Source: Planctomycetota bacterium (GTDB lineage: Bacteria > Planctomycetota > Phycisphaerae > UBA1845 > Fen-1342). Taken from it: 36,394 nt of DNA. The translations under genes and the position numbers were made by a program. Where the stretch lies: the NCBI GenBank assembly GCA_022574815.1, contig JACZRH010000001.1:12778-49171 (forward strand), written 5' to 3'. Numbering within the stretch: the stretch's first letter is position 1; each line of letters opens with the position of its first letter. Of the stretch, positions 1 through 6,871 are shown in pieces. Under the pieces are notes generated by a model that was not told where the DNA came from, did no database searches, and saw only the letters and a list, made by a program, of their open reading frames with translations.

Positions 1-371
1 CCGCCTGCGTTGGTGTTGGGACGCTTAATGTGCAGTTCCAACTGTCTCGCAGTTGTAAGTTCGTGCCAACAAGGGACGTTGCTGGGTGAAGACGTAAATA
101 TTAGATCGGTCGTCTTCGGATAATGCGGCGTCAGAAGCACCTCACTGCCGTGCGGCACTTCCTCCTTGCCGGCATTTATGATCCAGTGCGCCACAGCACC
201 CTCAGAAAGTTGCGGCTTGTGAAGATACTTTTCCAAGTGGCCCTGTCGCCCTGCCCCTGGATCACGTTTGCCGGTTGGGATGCCTGCCCTCCACATTCCC
301 GTTCCAATTCCGGCGCTTCCGCCCACAACAACTGCGATTGAAACCACCAGCGACAGTTCGCCAGCTTTCAT
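1..371 (-). CDS. Hypothetical N-terminally anchored or secreted protein, partial (3' end beyond left edge)
   Basis: An open minus-strand frame starts at the ATG at 371-369 and stays open to base 1, giving 123 codons with the C-terminus outside the window. A good ribosome binding site (AAAGGAG on the minus strand, 379-385) lies 7 nt upstream. The start codon overlaps the stop of the DUF5131 remnant as ATGA. The protein opens MKAGELSLVVSIAVVVGGSAG, a hydrophobic segment that could be a signal anchor, and continues as a soluble region (LEKYLHKPQLSEGAVAHWI). I recognise no family. Codons such as CTT, GCA, GGA and TCT are more frequent than in the rest of the window, so the segment looks less GC-biased than its surroundings. 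Coding status is inferred from the ribosome binding site, the open frame and the coupling. Confidence 0.6.
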   Translation of the reverse strand, partial: MKAGELSLVVSIAVVVGGSAGIGTGMWRAGIPTGKRDPGAGRQGHLEKYLHKPQLSEGAVAHWIINAGKEEVPHGSEVLLTPHYPKTTDLIFTSSPSNVPCWHELTTARQLELHIKRPNTNAG

Positions 372-778
372 AGCACGTCTCCTTTGTTCTCGACGTATGG
401 TCCGATGGCGGCCGCGCTACGGCGCGGCGTCGGATACGCCCGCACGATCTCGCCGTCGAGCTCGATGCCCATCTCGGTCCGCGGCGCGGCCGATTGCTTG
501 TAGAAAAACGCTGCTCCCGCTTCGTCGCAGCGCCGCCGCATGTCCCGCGCCCATTGTACGTCGTGCGGGCGGTATCCGCTGCCCGACTCGCCCCCGTAAA
601 TGATCCAGTCCAGCCCGTCGAGGTCGAGCTCGTCGAGCGGCCCCAGGGCCGGCTCGTAGCTCACGAACCGCACCAGGGCCGGGATGCGGCGCAGATCCCA
701 GGCCCGCATGATGTAATCATTGCTCTCGATCGACGTGCCGAGCCACACGTTCGGCCAGATGTTGGCGCCCCTTTGGAT
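368..778 (-). pseudogene. DUF5131 (phage Gp37/Gp68-like) protein, 5'-truncated remnant
   Basis: The minus-strand frame encodes the C-terminal half of a DUF5131 protein. Visible family features are WPNVWLGTSIES, then VRFVSYEPALGP, DWIIYGGESGSGYRP, and CDEAGAAFFYKQ. Homology begins abruptly around 778-749, a few bases after the stop of the next upstream gene at 787. No start codon or N-terminal half (where the Cys-rich part of the family lies) is present in frame. Full members are roughly twice this length, so about half the gene is missing. The nearest internal start is GTG at 748. DUF5131 proteins are common in phages and mobile elements; their function is unknown to me. The stop (370-368) overlaps the start of the next gene, so the fragment may still be translated or may only carry the coupling. 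Confidence 0.75.
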
Positions 779-786
779 GCACGTGC

Positions 787-1248
787 TTACTTCGCCGAGG
801 CGGCCATGATCAGTTGGTCGTCGCTACCGGGAATCTTGCCGAGGGCGGTCAGTTGGAACTTGCCCGCGTCGACGGTCAGGGTTGTCTTGAAGAGCTGCTT
901 GTCCTTGTTCTCCACCTTTCGCGTCGCGGCGACCTTCATCTTCACGCGCCCCTTCGTGCGTTTGATCGGCGTGATGCTCCCCGAATAGTCGCCGACCAGT
1001 TTGGCTGTGAACGGCTTGCCCGCTTCCACCTTGCCGGATGATTTTTTCTCCAGCTTGAAGCCGGTGAACTTGGTTCGCGCCTTCAGTTCCTTGGCAATGC
1101 TCTTGAGCTCGGGGGAAATCTCCGTGTTCTTGTTTGTCGCCCGGATGGCCCAGATCCGCACGTCGAACTTTTCAGCCTGTGCGAGAGCGGCTTGCGAAGC
1201 GAACGCACTCACCATGAGCACCGCGATATGAATGCGCGTCAGACCCAT
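787..1248 (-). CDS. Small secreted protein of unknown function
   Basis: The product is 153 residues starting at the ATG at 1248-1246. It has a clear signal peptide (MGLTRIHIAVLMVSAFASQA followed by ALAQA, cleavage after AQA). The mature part is Lys/Thr-rich and looks beta-stranded (FKLEKKSSGKVEAGKPFTAK, VKMKVAATRKVENKD). The open frame extends to 1407, but that extension would translate a palindromic repeat (1254-1308) and puts 53 non-signal residues before the signal peptide, so I prefer 1248. It lies downstream of the ECF sigma and anti-sigma genes on the same strand and may belong to that unit. I do not recognise a family. Confidence 0.7.
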   Translation of the reverse strand: MGLTRIHIAVLMVSAFASQAALAQAEKFDVRIWAIRATNKNTEISPELKSIAKELKARTKFTGFKLEKKSSGKVEAGKPFTAKLVGDYSGSITPIKRTKGRVKMKVAATRKVENKDKQLFKTTLTVDAGKFQLTALGKIPGSDDQLIMAASAK

Positions 1249-1253
1249 GTGTG

Positions 1254-1308
1254 GCACCGGCGTCCCGCCGGTGCGGCGCGGCTCTTCGCACCGCCGGGAC
1301 GGCGATGC
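1254..1308. repeat. REP-like pair of facing hairpins, copy A
   Basis: A perfect hairpin with a 9-bp stem (GCACCGGCG, loop TCC, CGCCGGTGC; 1254-1274) is followed 13 nt later by an inverted, slightly degraded relative at 1288-1308 (GCACCGCC, GGGAC, GGCGATGC). The loops TCC and GGA are reverse complements, as expected for two copies in opposite orientation. The same design occurs at 4199-4258. It lies between the anti-sigma gene and the secreted-protein gene. Confidence 0.6.
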
Positions 1309-1409
1309 TCCCCGGAACCCATGCGGAACGCTCTCCAATTCGATGCACGCCGGCTGCGACGTTCTCGTCGTGCTCGAATGTGCTGATAGGCTGGTACTCG
1401 CGCGCATGG

Positions 1410-1910
1410 TCAGGCTCCTTCATCCTGCACGACCCAGATCATCGCGGCCCCGCCGCTGTCGTCCAGCGCGACGAACGTCGTCGCGTCGCCGAAAACCTCG
1501 ATCTCGTGTACTTCCACGTTGCTCGATAATTGCATGGTGTGGTTCGATCCCGGCAACCCCCCCACTCTCCAGAGACCCACCGCCAACAGCAGCGCGGCCG
1601 CTGCGGCTCCCACGGACCAGAAGCGCCGCACGAACCTGAGTTGCGTCCGAACCGGCCGCGAGCCCGTCGTCGCCGAGGCGCTTTCGATACCGTCCCAAAC
1701 CGCGCCCCACTCCGCGTCGGACGGACCCGCTGGCGGCGCAAATCGCGACGATTCCATCGGCGGTTTGGCGCCGGAAAGGCGCGCGGCGCAGGCTGCGCAG
1801 TCTTCCAGATGCGACTCGAGCGAAGAGACCTGCGCATTCGAAAGCCCGTCGAGCCGGCCGGACTCGACCGCCTGCAACGCATCTCGAATGGTCTCGCACG
1901 CGCGGTTCAT
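1410..1910 (-). CDS. Anti-sigma factor with zinc-finger-like motif and single membrane span
   Basis: The product is 166 residues. The N-terminal cytoplasmic part carries an HxxxCxxC motif (HLEDCAAC, about residues 34-41) with an upstream Cys5, as in zinc-binding anti-sigma domains (zf-HC2 type). A hydrophobic span follows at about residues 96-113 (FWSVGAAAAALLLAVGLW), and then a short outer domain ending MIWVVQDEGA. The start ATG overlaps the end of the ECF sigma gene by 4 bp (1907-1910), which implies translational coupling and a cognate pair. By family knowledge the cytoplasmic part would hold the sigma factor inactive until an envelope signal releases it. The signal is not visible from sequence. 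Confidence 0.85.
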   Translation of the reverse strand: MNRACETIRDALQAVESGRLDGLSNAQVSSLESHLEDCAACAARLSGAKPPMESSRFAPPAGPSDAEWGAVWDGIESASATTGSRPVRTQLRFVRRFWSVGAAAAALLLAVGLWRVGGLPGSNHTMQLSSNVEVHEIEVFGDATTFVALDDSGGAAMIWVVQDEGA

Positions 1911-2530
1911 TCCTTTTCCTTTTCCGCATCGGCCGGCGCGAGATCCTCGAGATCGGCCCGCAGCCCCCGCCGCGCATGATAGAGTCGGCTCATGACCGTT
2001 CCCACCGGCACGCCCAGCACTTCCGCGATCTGTCCGTAGGTCATGTCGCCGCTCGCGTACAGGGCCATGACGGCGCGCTGGTCGGGCGGGAGTTTCTCCA
2101 GAGAATCCTGAAGCCGGTCCGCCGTCTCGCGCCGCTCCAGAGCGTCGGACACGCCTTGGTTCGAGCGATTGGAACCCTCGATGGAAGCCTCCGCGGCGGG
2201 TTCGGCGGCCGCGTCGCTGTCGGCGTCGAAGGACGCCGCGATGCGGACTTTCCGGGCGCGCAGCAGGTCGAGCGCCCGGTTGGTGACGATTCGCAAGAGC
2301 CAGGTCTTGAAGCTCGCATCACGCTGAAAGCTCTCCAGCCGCTCGAACGCCTTGATGAATCCGTCCTGCACGACGTCGAGCGCGTCCTCGTGCCGCCCGG
2401 TCACGCGCAGTCCCACGCGGTAGGCGGCCTCGCGGTGGCGCTCGAACAACTCACGCCGCGCATCGCGATCTCCGGCCGCGGCTCGCGTGGCCAGGGAACG
2501 CTCCGGACTATCGACGTTCGAGAGTTTCAC
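1907..2530 (-). CDS. ECF-family RNA polymerase sigma factor
   Basis: The product is about 207 residues from a GTG start (2530-2528, VKLSNVDSPERSL). The frame is open to 2677, but the extra 49 residues show no sigma homology. Region 2 is visible at about residues 28-95 (LFERHREAAYRVGLRVTG, DALDVVQDGFIKAFERL, FKTWLLRIVTNRALDLLR). Region 4 is at about 140-195 (LEKLPPDQRAVMALYASG, MTYGQIAEVLGVPVGTVMSR). Between them is an acidic linker rich in Ala, Asp and Glu. The C-terminus overlaps the anti-sigma start by 4 bp. The gene is divergent from the low-complexity secreted protein gene at 2695, so the 165-bp spacer holds both promoters. A TTG slightly upstream is an alternative start. Confidence 0.93.
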   Translation of the reverse strand: MKLSNVDSPERSLATRAAAGDRDARRELFERHREAAYRVGLRVTGRHEDALDVVQDGFIKAFERLESFQRDASFKTWLLRIVTNRALDLLRARKVRIAASFDADSDAAAEPAAEASIEGSNRSNQGVSDALERRETADRLQDSLEKLPPDQRAVMALYASGDMTYGQIAEVLGVPVGTVMSRLYHARRGLRADLEDLAPADAEKEKE

Positions 2531-2694
2531 ACTATTCAACAGAATCTCGAAAAAAACTCCCGCCGCAAGCTCCCGGCCGAAATCGCCGGAATTTTGGCGC
2601 TCGGGATTGAATAACCGGCCGGGTCGCGTCGTCGATCCAGGTGAGACGAGTATGGAGACCCGGGCCGAGCCCGACAACGAAGAGGAGAACGACT

Positions 2695-3414
2695 ATGAAA
2701 CGCTTTCTTGCAACCCAGACCGGAATCGCCCTTTCGAGCGCTCCGGGCGTGCTGGCCGGCGAGGCCCGGGCCGTCGCCATCGCCACGAACGGCGGCAGCG
2801 CCTCGGCGACGGCGACGGCCGTCGGCAATGCCGATTCGACCGCCATCGCCGGAGCGACTCGAGGCGGCCGCGCCGTGGCGAACAGCAACGCGATCGGACG
2901 CCGCAACGGTTACGCCGAGAGCCGCTCGGTCGCCGTCGCCGACCATGGCTTGGCCGTCAGCAACGCCGACGCCGACGCTCGTGGGATCTTCGGTGGTGCC
3001 GCCCGGGCCGACAGCGAGAGCATCGCCGCCACCATCGGAGGCGTCGCCATCAGCAACAGCCGGGCCCGGGCGCGCGGGACGTTCTTCGGCGGGGCGTACA
3101 GCCGCTCGCGTTCGACCGCACTCAGTGATCACGGGCAGGCGGTCAGCGACAGTCTCGCGGACAGCCGCGGCCGGTTCGGCGGGCACGCTTCGAGCTTCAG
3201 CGACGCATTGGCCGACAGCGTCCGCGGCCGTTCCTCGAGCCGCGTCCGGGCGTTCAGCGATGCGCGCTTCCGGGCGACGGCGCGGTCCGACGGACGCGGC
3301 GTGAGCATCAGCGGCCCGTGGCGCGGCTCACGGGTGCGAGTGCACGCCGAGAGCCGCTCGGTCCACCATGGCTGGAGCCGCGCTCGATCGGCGGTGATTC
3401 GCATCCGCCGATGA
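2695..3414 (+). CDS. Secreted Ala/Ser/Gly/Arg-rich repeat protein, possible beta-solenoid
   Basis: The product is 239 residues from ATG 2695, preceded by a GAGGAG ribosome binding site near 2682. A signal peptide (MKRFLATQTGIALSSAPG, then VLAGEA) is followed by a low-complexity body. From about residue 50 there are four imperfect units of about 30 residues of the form G-x-AVSN-S/A-x-A-x-ARG-x-FGGA-x-S-x-S-x-AL-x-DH (for example GLAVSNADADARGIFGGA, GVAISNSRARARGTFFGGA, GQAVSDSLADSRGRFGGH). Small residues alternate with polar ones, as in beta-solenoid or YadA-head-like repeats, but no family is recognised. The tail is strongly basic and ends VIRIRR. The gene sits head to head with an ECF sigma factor and is followed by a similar gene at 3548; control by that sigma factor is inference. 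Confidence 0.75.
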   Translation: MKRFLATQTGIALSSAPGVLAGEARAVAIATNGGSASATATAVGNADSTAIAGATRGGRAVANSNAIGRRNGYAESRSVAVADHGLAVSNADADARGIFGGAARADSESIAATIGGVAISNSRARARGTFFGGAYSRSRSTALSDHGQAVSDSLADSRGRFGGHASSFSDALADSVRGRSSSRVRAFSDARFRATARSDGRGVSISGPWRGSRVRVHAESRSVHHGWSRARSAVIRIRR

Positions 3415-3547
3415 GCAGCTAGCGATTGGGGTAGGTGCAATCGTCGGAGTCGAAATATTCTTGGACAGTGCGAGCCGCTCTCGGGGCGTCGGGCTCACGG
3501 GCCCGGCGGCTCTGAGGCGGACTCATCAGAGGCAAAGGAGATTGTCA

Positions 3548-4183
3548 ATGAAACGCCTGCACGCAACTCTGACTGTTTTCGCCGGGCTCGTCCTGACGAG
3601 CGCGGCCCTCGGCGGCGAAGCGAATTCCTCGGCGACCGCCGGCAACGGCCGCGGGCGGAACGGCAACGCCGCGGCCAGCGCGGGCTACACCGGCGACATC
3701 GGCTTCGCCCGCAGCGACTCGAACAGCGGACCGATCAGCACGGCCCGCGGGGTCGCGGTCGGCTTCGATGAGCGGGGGCTTTCTCTGTCGGTCAGCAACG
3801 CCATCGCACCCCAGCACGGTCCGTCTATCGCCACGAACTTCAACCTGAGCATCGGAACCGACGGCAGCGTTTCGCACAGCACCGGGTTGGCGATGGCGCT
3901 CGGCAACGGAAACCGATCGGTGACCGCCGGCGGCAGCACGAACTCGCACCGCGGCGGCACGGCCCGCTCGTTCGCAGCGGGTCGATCCGATGGCAACGGC
4001 CGCGTGCTGACGGCGGGCCGGTCCGAAAGCCGCGCCGGCCGGCGCCTTGTGAAAGAGCGGCGGCGCGGCGTCAGGAAGGTCGTGCGCGTGAAGCTCCCAC
4101 GGCGCGCCCGCATTCTCCGGCTAAATCGTCAATCCGGGCCGCGCCAAGTGCGCGTCGGGCGGGTACATCGGCGACATCGATAG
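3548..4183 (+). CDS. Secreted Gly/Asn/Ser-rich protein with basic C-terminal tail
   Basis: The product is 211 residues from ATG 3548, with an excellent AAGGAG site at 3535-3540. It has a signal peptide (MKRLHATLTVFAGLVLTSAA, then LGGEA) and a low-complexity body rich in Gly, Asn, Ser, Ala and Arg (NSSATAGNGRGRNGNAAASA, VAMALGN-like stretches). The last ~45 residues are extremely basic (RRLVKERRRGVRKVVRVKLP and onward to GRVHRRHR). Its first three residues (MKR), the position of its signal peptide and its basic end match the upstream protein at 2695, so the two look like diverged paralogues. No family is recognised. The gene is followed by a paired-hairpin repeat at 4199, which may also end transcription. 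Confidence 0.72.
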   Translation: MKRLHATLTVFAGLVLTSAALGGEANSSATAGNGRGRNGNAAASAGYTGDIGFARSDSNSGPISTARGVAVGFDERGLSLSVSNAIAPQHGPSIATNFNLSIGTDGSVSHSTGLAMALGNGNRSVTAGGSTNSHRGGTARSFAAGRSDGNGRVLTAGRSESRAGRRLVKERRRGVRKVVRVKLPRRARILRLNRQSGPRQVRVGRVHRRHR

Positions 4184-4198
4184 TTGCCTACTATGCGC

Positions 4199-4258
4199 GG
4201 GGAGGGCGGGCGTCTCGCCCGCTTCCCCTCACGGGCGGGCGAGACGCCCGCGCTCCCC
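4199..4258. repeat. REP-like pair of facing hairpins, copy B
   Basis: A 23-nt inverted repeat with one mismatch (left arm 4199-4221, right arm 4236-4258, 14-nt spacer) reads GGGGAGGGCGGGCGTCTCGC and its complement. Each arm is itself a hairpin (CGGGCG, loop TCT or AGA, CGCCCG). This is the same architecture as 1254-1308: two hairpins in opposite orientation with a GGCGTC(C/T)CGCC-like core. It starts 16 bp after the stop of the 3548 gene and could terminate transcription or stabilise mRNA ends. Confidence 0.7.
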
Positions 4259-4355
4259 TTATCGAATCGGATGATCACGCACGGTGAGCGGGTGCGGGCT
4301 ACAGGTCCGTCGTCGGCGCAATTGCAACGGGGCCGGGGCGGGTTAGCATACGCTC

Positions 4356-6248
4356 ATGGCAGACGCGATCGCAGGCTCGCAAGGTGGACAGGCCGTGGCC
4401 GCGACTCAAGCGGCGCCGGAGGCCAAGCCCGGGCAGACCGGGGCCGCCGAGTTTGTCGACGTCTGGTCGCGGACCGAAGCGAAGTACCGCATCCGGGCAC
4501 GGCTGCTGCTGGCGACCAACCTGCTGCTGTTCTGTGGGCTGTGCGTGTTCACCTATTGGCTGCACACGGCCAAACTGCACGATTTCTCGCTGGACAGCTA
4601 CTTTTCCCCGCTGCGCTTCTGGGACAGCGGGGCGCCGAACCTGAATGACTTCGTGCTGTTCCCGATCAGCGTGGCCCAGACGCCGGCGCATGCGATCGTG
4701 CTGGGGCTGCTAGTCGGTACGATCGTGGCGGTCCCGATCGTCGTCGCGATTCTCTATCGCTTCAAGAGTGCGATCCCGTTCGTGGCCGCCGTCGTGGTTT
4801 TCGCGCACATGCCGTGGATGGGCGTGACGCTGATCATGAGTTGCGTGCTCGCCGGCGTGTGGCCCTTCCGAATGTCGTTTCGATTCAGCTCCGCTTTGGT
4901 GGGCATGCTTCCGGTCCTGCTCTATCTGTTCCTGGCCACGCGCGGCTCGGCCGGGCAGGTCGGGTCCGCGTTGTCGCCGACCGAGAAAGCGCTGCTGGCG
5001 TCGCCTTGGGTGCTCGCGATCCTGGCGGCGTGCCTGATGATGGCGACCACGCTGGCGATTGCGCGCTGGGTGGACTATCGCCCCGGCGCGGTTGCGCCGG
5101 TCATCGCGGTGATGTTCGCGGTGCCGCTGGCCATCTTTCACGCTTTTGTCGGCGCCGACGAGGTGTCCTACCGAGTGCTCGAGTCGAATCACGGGCCGCA
5201 CTCGCAACGCTTTGTACCCGTCCAGGACGTCACGCGCGAAGTCCAGGAATTGCTCCGGCCGCGCGACGACCCGTTTGCGCTGCTCGCGCTGCTCGCCGGC
5301 AATCCGCGGCTGGCGGTGCAACGGGTCGAAAGCGAGTTCACGCGTTCGTTTCTGGCGGACCGGCGCGAAGCCGACGAGGCCGCCGGCCAGTTCATTGCGA
5401 CGCACCGCAACAGCCCGTACGTCCCCTGTGCTCTGTACATTCAGGGTCGTGCGCTCGACACGCGGCTCGACACGCGCAAGCTGATCGCCGCGGCCCGCCG
5501 CGAGTTCTATACCGATTTTCCGCACGTGCAGTCCGAAGCCACTTGGTCGGCCCTGCTCACGGGCTACCCCGATTCGCCGCTCGCGATCGCCGCGGGGCTG
5601 CGCCTGGCGCAGCTCCGGTTGCGGCGCAGCGACACCGCGGGCGCCCTGCAAGCGATCGAGACGATTCGGGCGTCCGAAGCGGCGCGGCGCGACTCGACCA
5701 CGCAACCGGCGCCGCGCGGCCTGCTGCGCACGCGGCGCCCCGAGGAGAGCCTCGACCTCGACCCCAAACCCTATCTCTTCGAAGCGCAGCGGCTGAGCGA
5801 GCTGATCGTCGCAAACCGGGACGACCCCAAGTACGGCGCGGCCCCGTTGCAGCAGCTGGCGTGCCTCGACCCGCACCGCTCGCGCTACCTCGAGCAACTG
5901 CTGCGGCTGACGAGCGAGTATCCGGAGAGCTTGTTGATCGACAACATCCTGGTGCGCTGGGCCGCGGCCGCGGATGACCATGAGGAGCGTGCCGATCGGC
6001 TGGCGGCGTGCATTCGCCGCTTTCCGAACGGGGACGCGACGGCCGAGGCCCTGTTTCGCCTGGCGGACCTGGAGATTCAGTCGCTGGCGGGCAGCGACGA
6101 AACGCGTCTGGCCCAGGGAATCAATCGCATGCGCGAGCTGGTGGAGCGCTTCGGGACAACCTGCTGGGGAGAGGCCGCCGCCGAGCGACTGCGGATGCTC
6201 GAGCCGCGCATGCCGGCAGCAGCGCCGGCAGGAGCGGGGCGGCCATGA
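4356..6248 (+). CDS. Polytopic membrane protein with C-terminal helical-repeat domain
   Basis: The product is 630 residues. After a polar N-terminus of about 45 residues there are six or seven hydrophobic segments: about 47-68 (LLLATNLLLFCGLCVFTYWL), 112-135, 140-170, 176-197, 212-235 and 243-265. From about 270 to the end the protein is soluble and Arg/Ala-rich, with helical pairs that look TPR-like (AAGLRLAQLRLRRSDTAGAL, ATAEALFRLADLEIQSLAG). I do not recognise a named family; tetratricopeptide membrane proteins of this kind are frequent in Planctomycetota. Its stop overlaps the ubiX start as ATGA, making it the first gene of a coupled operon with ubiX, ubiA and a GT-C glycosyltransferase. 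No strong ribosome binding site precedes ATG 4356, so the start is moderately certain. Confidence 0.75.
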   Translation: MADAIAGSQGGQAVAATQAAPEAKPGQTGAAEFVDVWSRTEAKYRIRARLLLATNLLLFCGLCVFTYWLHTAKLHDFSLDSYFSPLRFWDSGAPNLNDFVLFPISVAQTPAHAIVLGLLVGTIVAVPIVVAILYRFKSAIPFVAAVVVFAHMPWMGVTLIMSCVLAGVWPFRMSFRFSSALVGMLPVLLYLFLATRGSAGQVGSALSPTEKALLASPWVLAILAACLMMATTLAIARWVDYRPGAVAPVIAVMFAVPLAIFHAFVGADEVSYRVLESNHGPHSQRFVPVQDVTREVQELLRPRDDPFALLALLAGNPRLAVQRVESEFTRSFLADRREADEAAGQFIATHRNSPYVPCALYIQGRALDTRLDTRKLIAAARREFYTDFPHVQSEATWSALLTGYPDSPLAIAAGLRLAQLRLRRSDTAGALQAIETIRASEAARRDSTTQPAPRGLLRTRRPEESLDLDPKPYLFEAQRLSELIVANRDDPKYGAAPLQQLACLDPHRSRYLEQLLRLTSEYPESLLIDNILVRWAAAADDHEERADRLAACIRRFPNGDATAEALFRLADLEIQSLAGSDETRLAQGINRMRELVERFGTTCWGEAAAERLRMLEPRMPAAAPAGAGRP

Positions 6249-6868
6249 AACAGATCGTCATGGCCATCACCGGCGCCAGCGGGGCCCCCTATGCTCGCCG
6301 CCTGGCCGAGTGCATCGTCGAGTGCGACGCGCACCTGCACCTGATCATCTCGCCGTACGGTCGGCAATTGCTCAACGACGAGTTGGGCCTCCGCGACGTT
6401 TCCGTTGCCGGGCTGATCGGGCGGACGGCTTCCAACGCGACGCTCTACGGCTACCACGACGTGGGCGCGAAGATCGCCAGCGGATCGTTTCTGACGGACG
6501 GCATGGTGATCTGCCCGTGCAGCAGCAATTCTCTCGCCGCGGTCGCCAACGGGCTGGGCGACAATCTGATCGCGCGGGCGGCGACGGTCACGCTCAAGGA
6601 AGCCCGGCGCCTGATCATCGTCGCGCGTGAGATGCCGCTCAGTCGGATCGAGATTCACAACATGCTGCGGCTCAGCGAAGCCGGCGCGATTCTCTGCCCC
6701 GCGTCGCCGGGCTTTTATCTGTTGCCCAAATCGGTCGCGGACCTGGTTGATTTTGTCGTCGGCAAGGTGCTCGACCTGCTCGGCCTGCCGCACACGCTCC
6801 ATACGCGCTGGGAGCCGGACCGGCCGGCCGCGGCTTCGCCGGCCGTTCCACGGCGCGGCTCGGAGTAG
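6245..6868 (+). CDS. ubiX: UbiX-family flavin prenyltransferase
   Basis: The product is 207 residues with start ATG 6245 overlapping the previous stop. It has the family hallmarks: an N-terminal flavoprotein loop (MAITGASGAPYARRL), the CPCSSNSLAAVANGLGDNL segment, EARRLIIVAREMPLS, and CPASPGFY near the C-terminus. UbiX joins a dimethylallyl group to reduced FMN to make prenylated FMN, the cofactor of UbiD-type decarboxylases. Its neighbour is a UbiA-family prenyltransferase, so a role in quinone synthesis is likely. In Planctomycetota this would fit the futalosine route to menaquinone, although the UbiD partner is not in the window. The last ~20 residues (Pro/Ala/Arg-rich) look like a non-conserved tail. 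Confidence 0.92.
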   Translation: MKQIVMAITGASGAPYARRLAECIVECDAHLHLIISPYGRQLLNDELGLRDVSVAGLIGRTASNATLYGYHDVGAKIASGSFLTDGMVICPCSSNSLAAVANGLGDNLIARAATVTLKEARRLIIVAREMPLSRIEIHNMLRLSEAGAILCPASPGFYLLPKSVADLVDFVVGKVLDLLGLPHTLHTRWEPDRPAAASPAVPRRGSE

Positions 6869-6871
6869 TCC

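Noticed and set aside
787-1407. Longer start (1407) for the small secreted protein
   Set aside because: The extension would translate the REP-like hairpins and place 53 residues ahead of a clear signal peptide.
2530-2694. ECF-type promoter (GGAATTTT near 2589 with a GAATAA-like element downstream)
   Set aside because: Spacing and -10 do not match a usual ECF consensus, and no second copy was found before 3548.
4710-5981. 423-residue minus-strand frame opposite the TPR-like membrane protein
   Set aside because: Arg/Gln-rich shadow; the plus strand has proper membrane spans and couples to ubiX.
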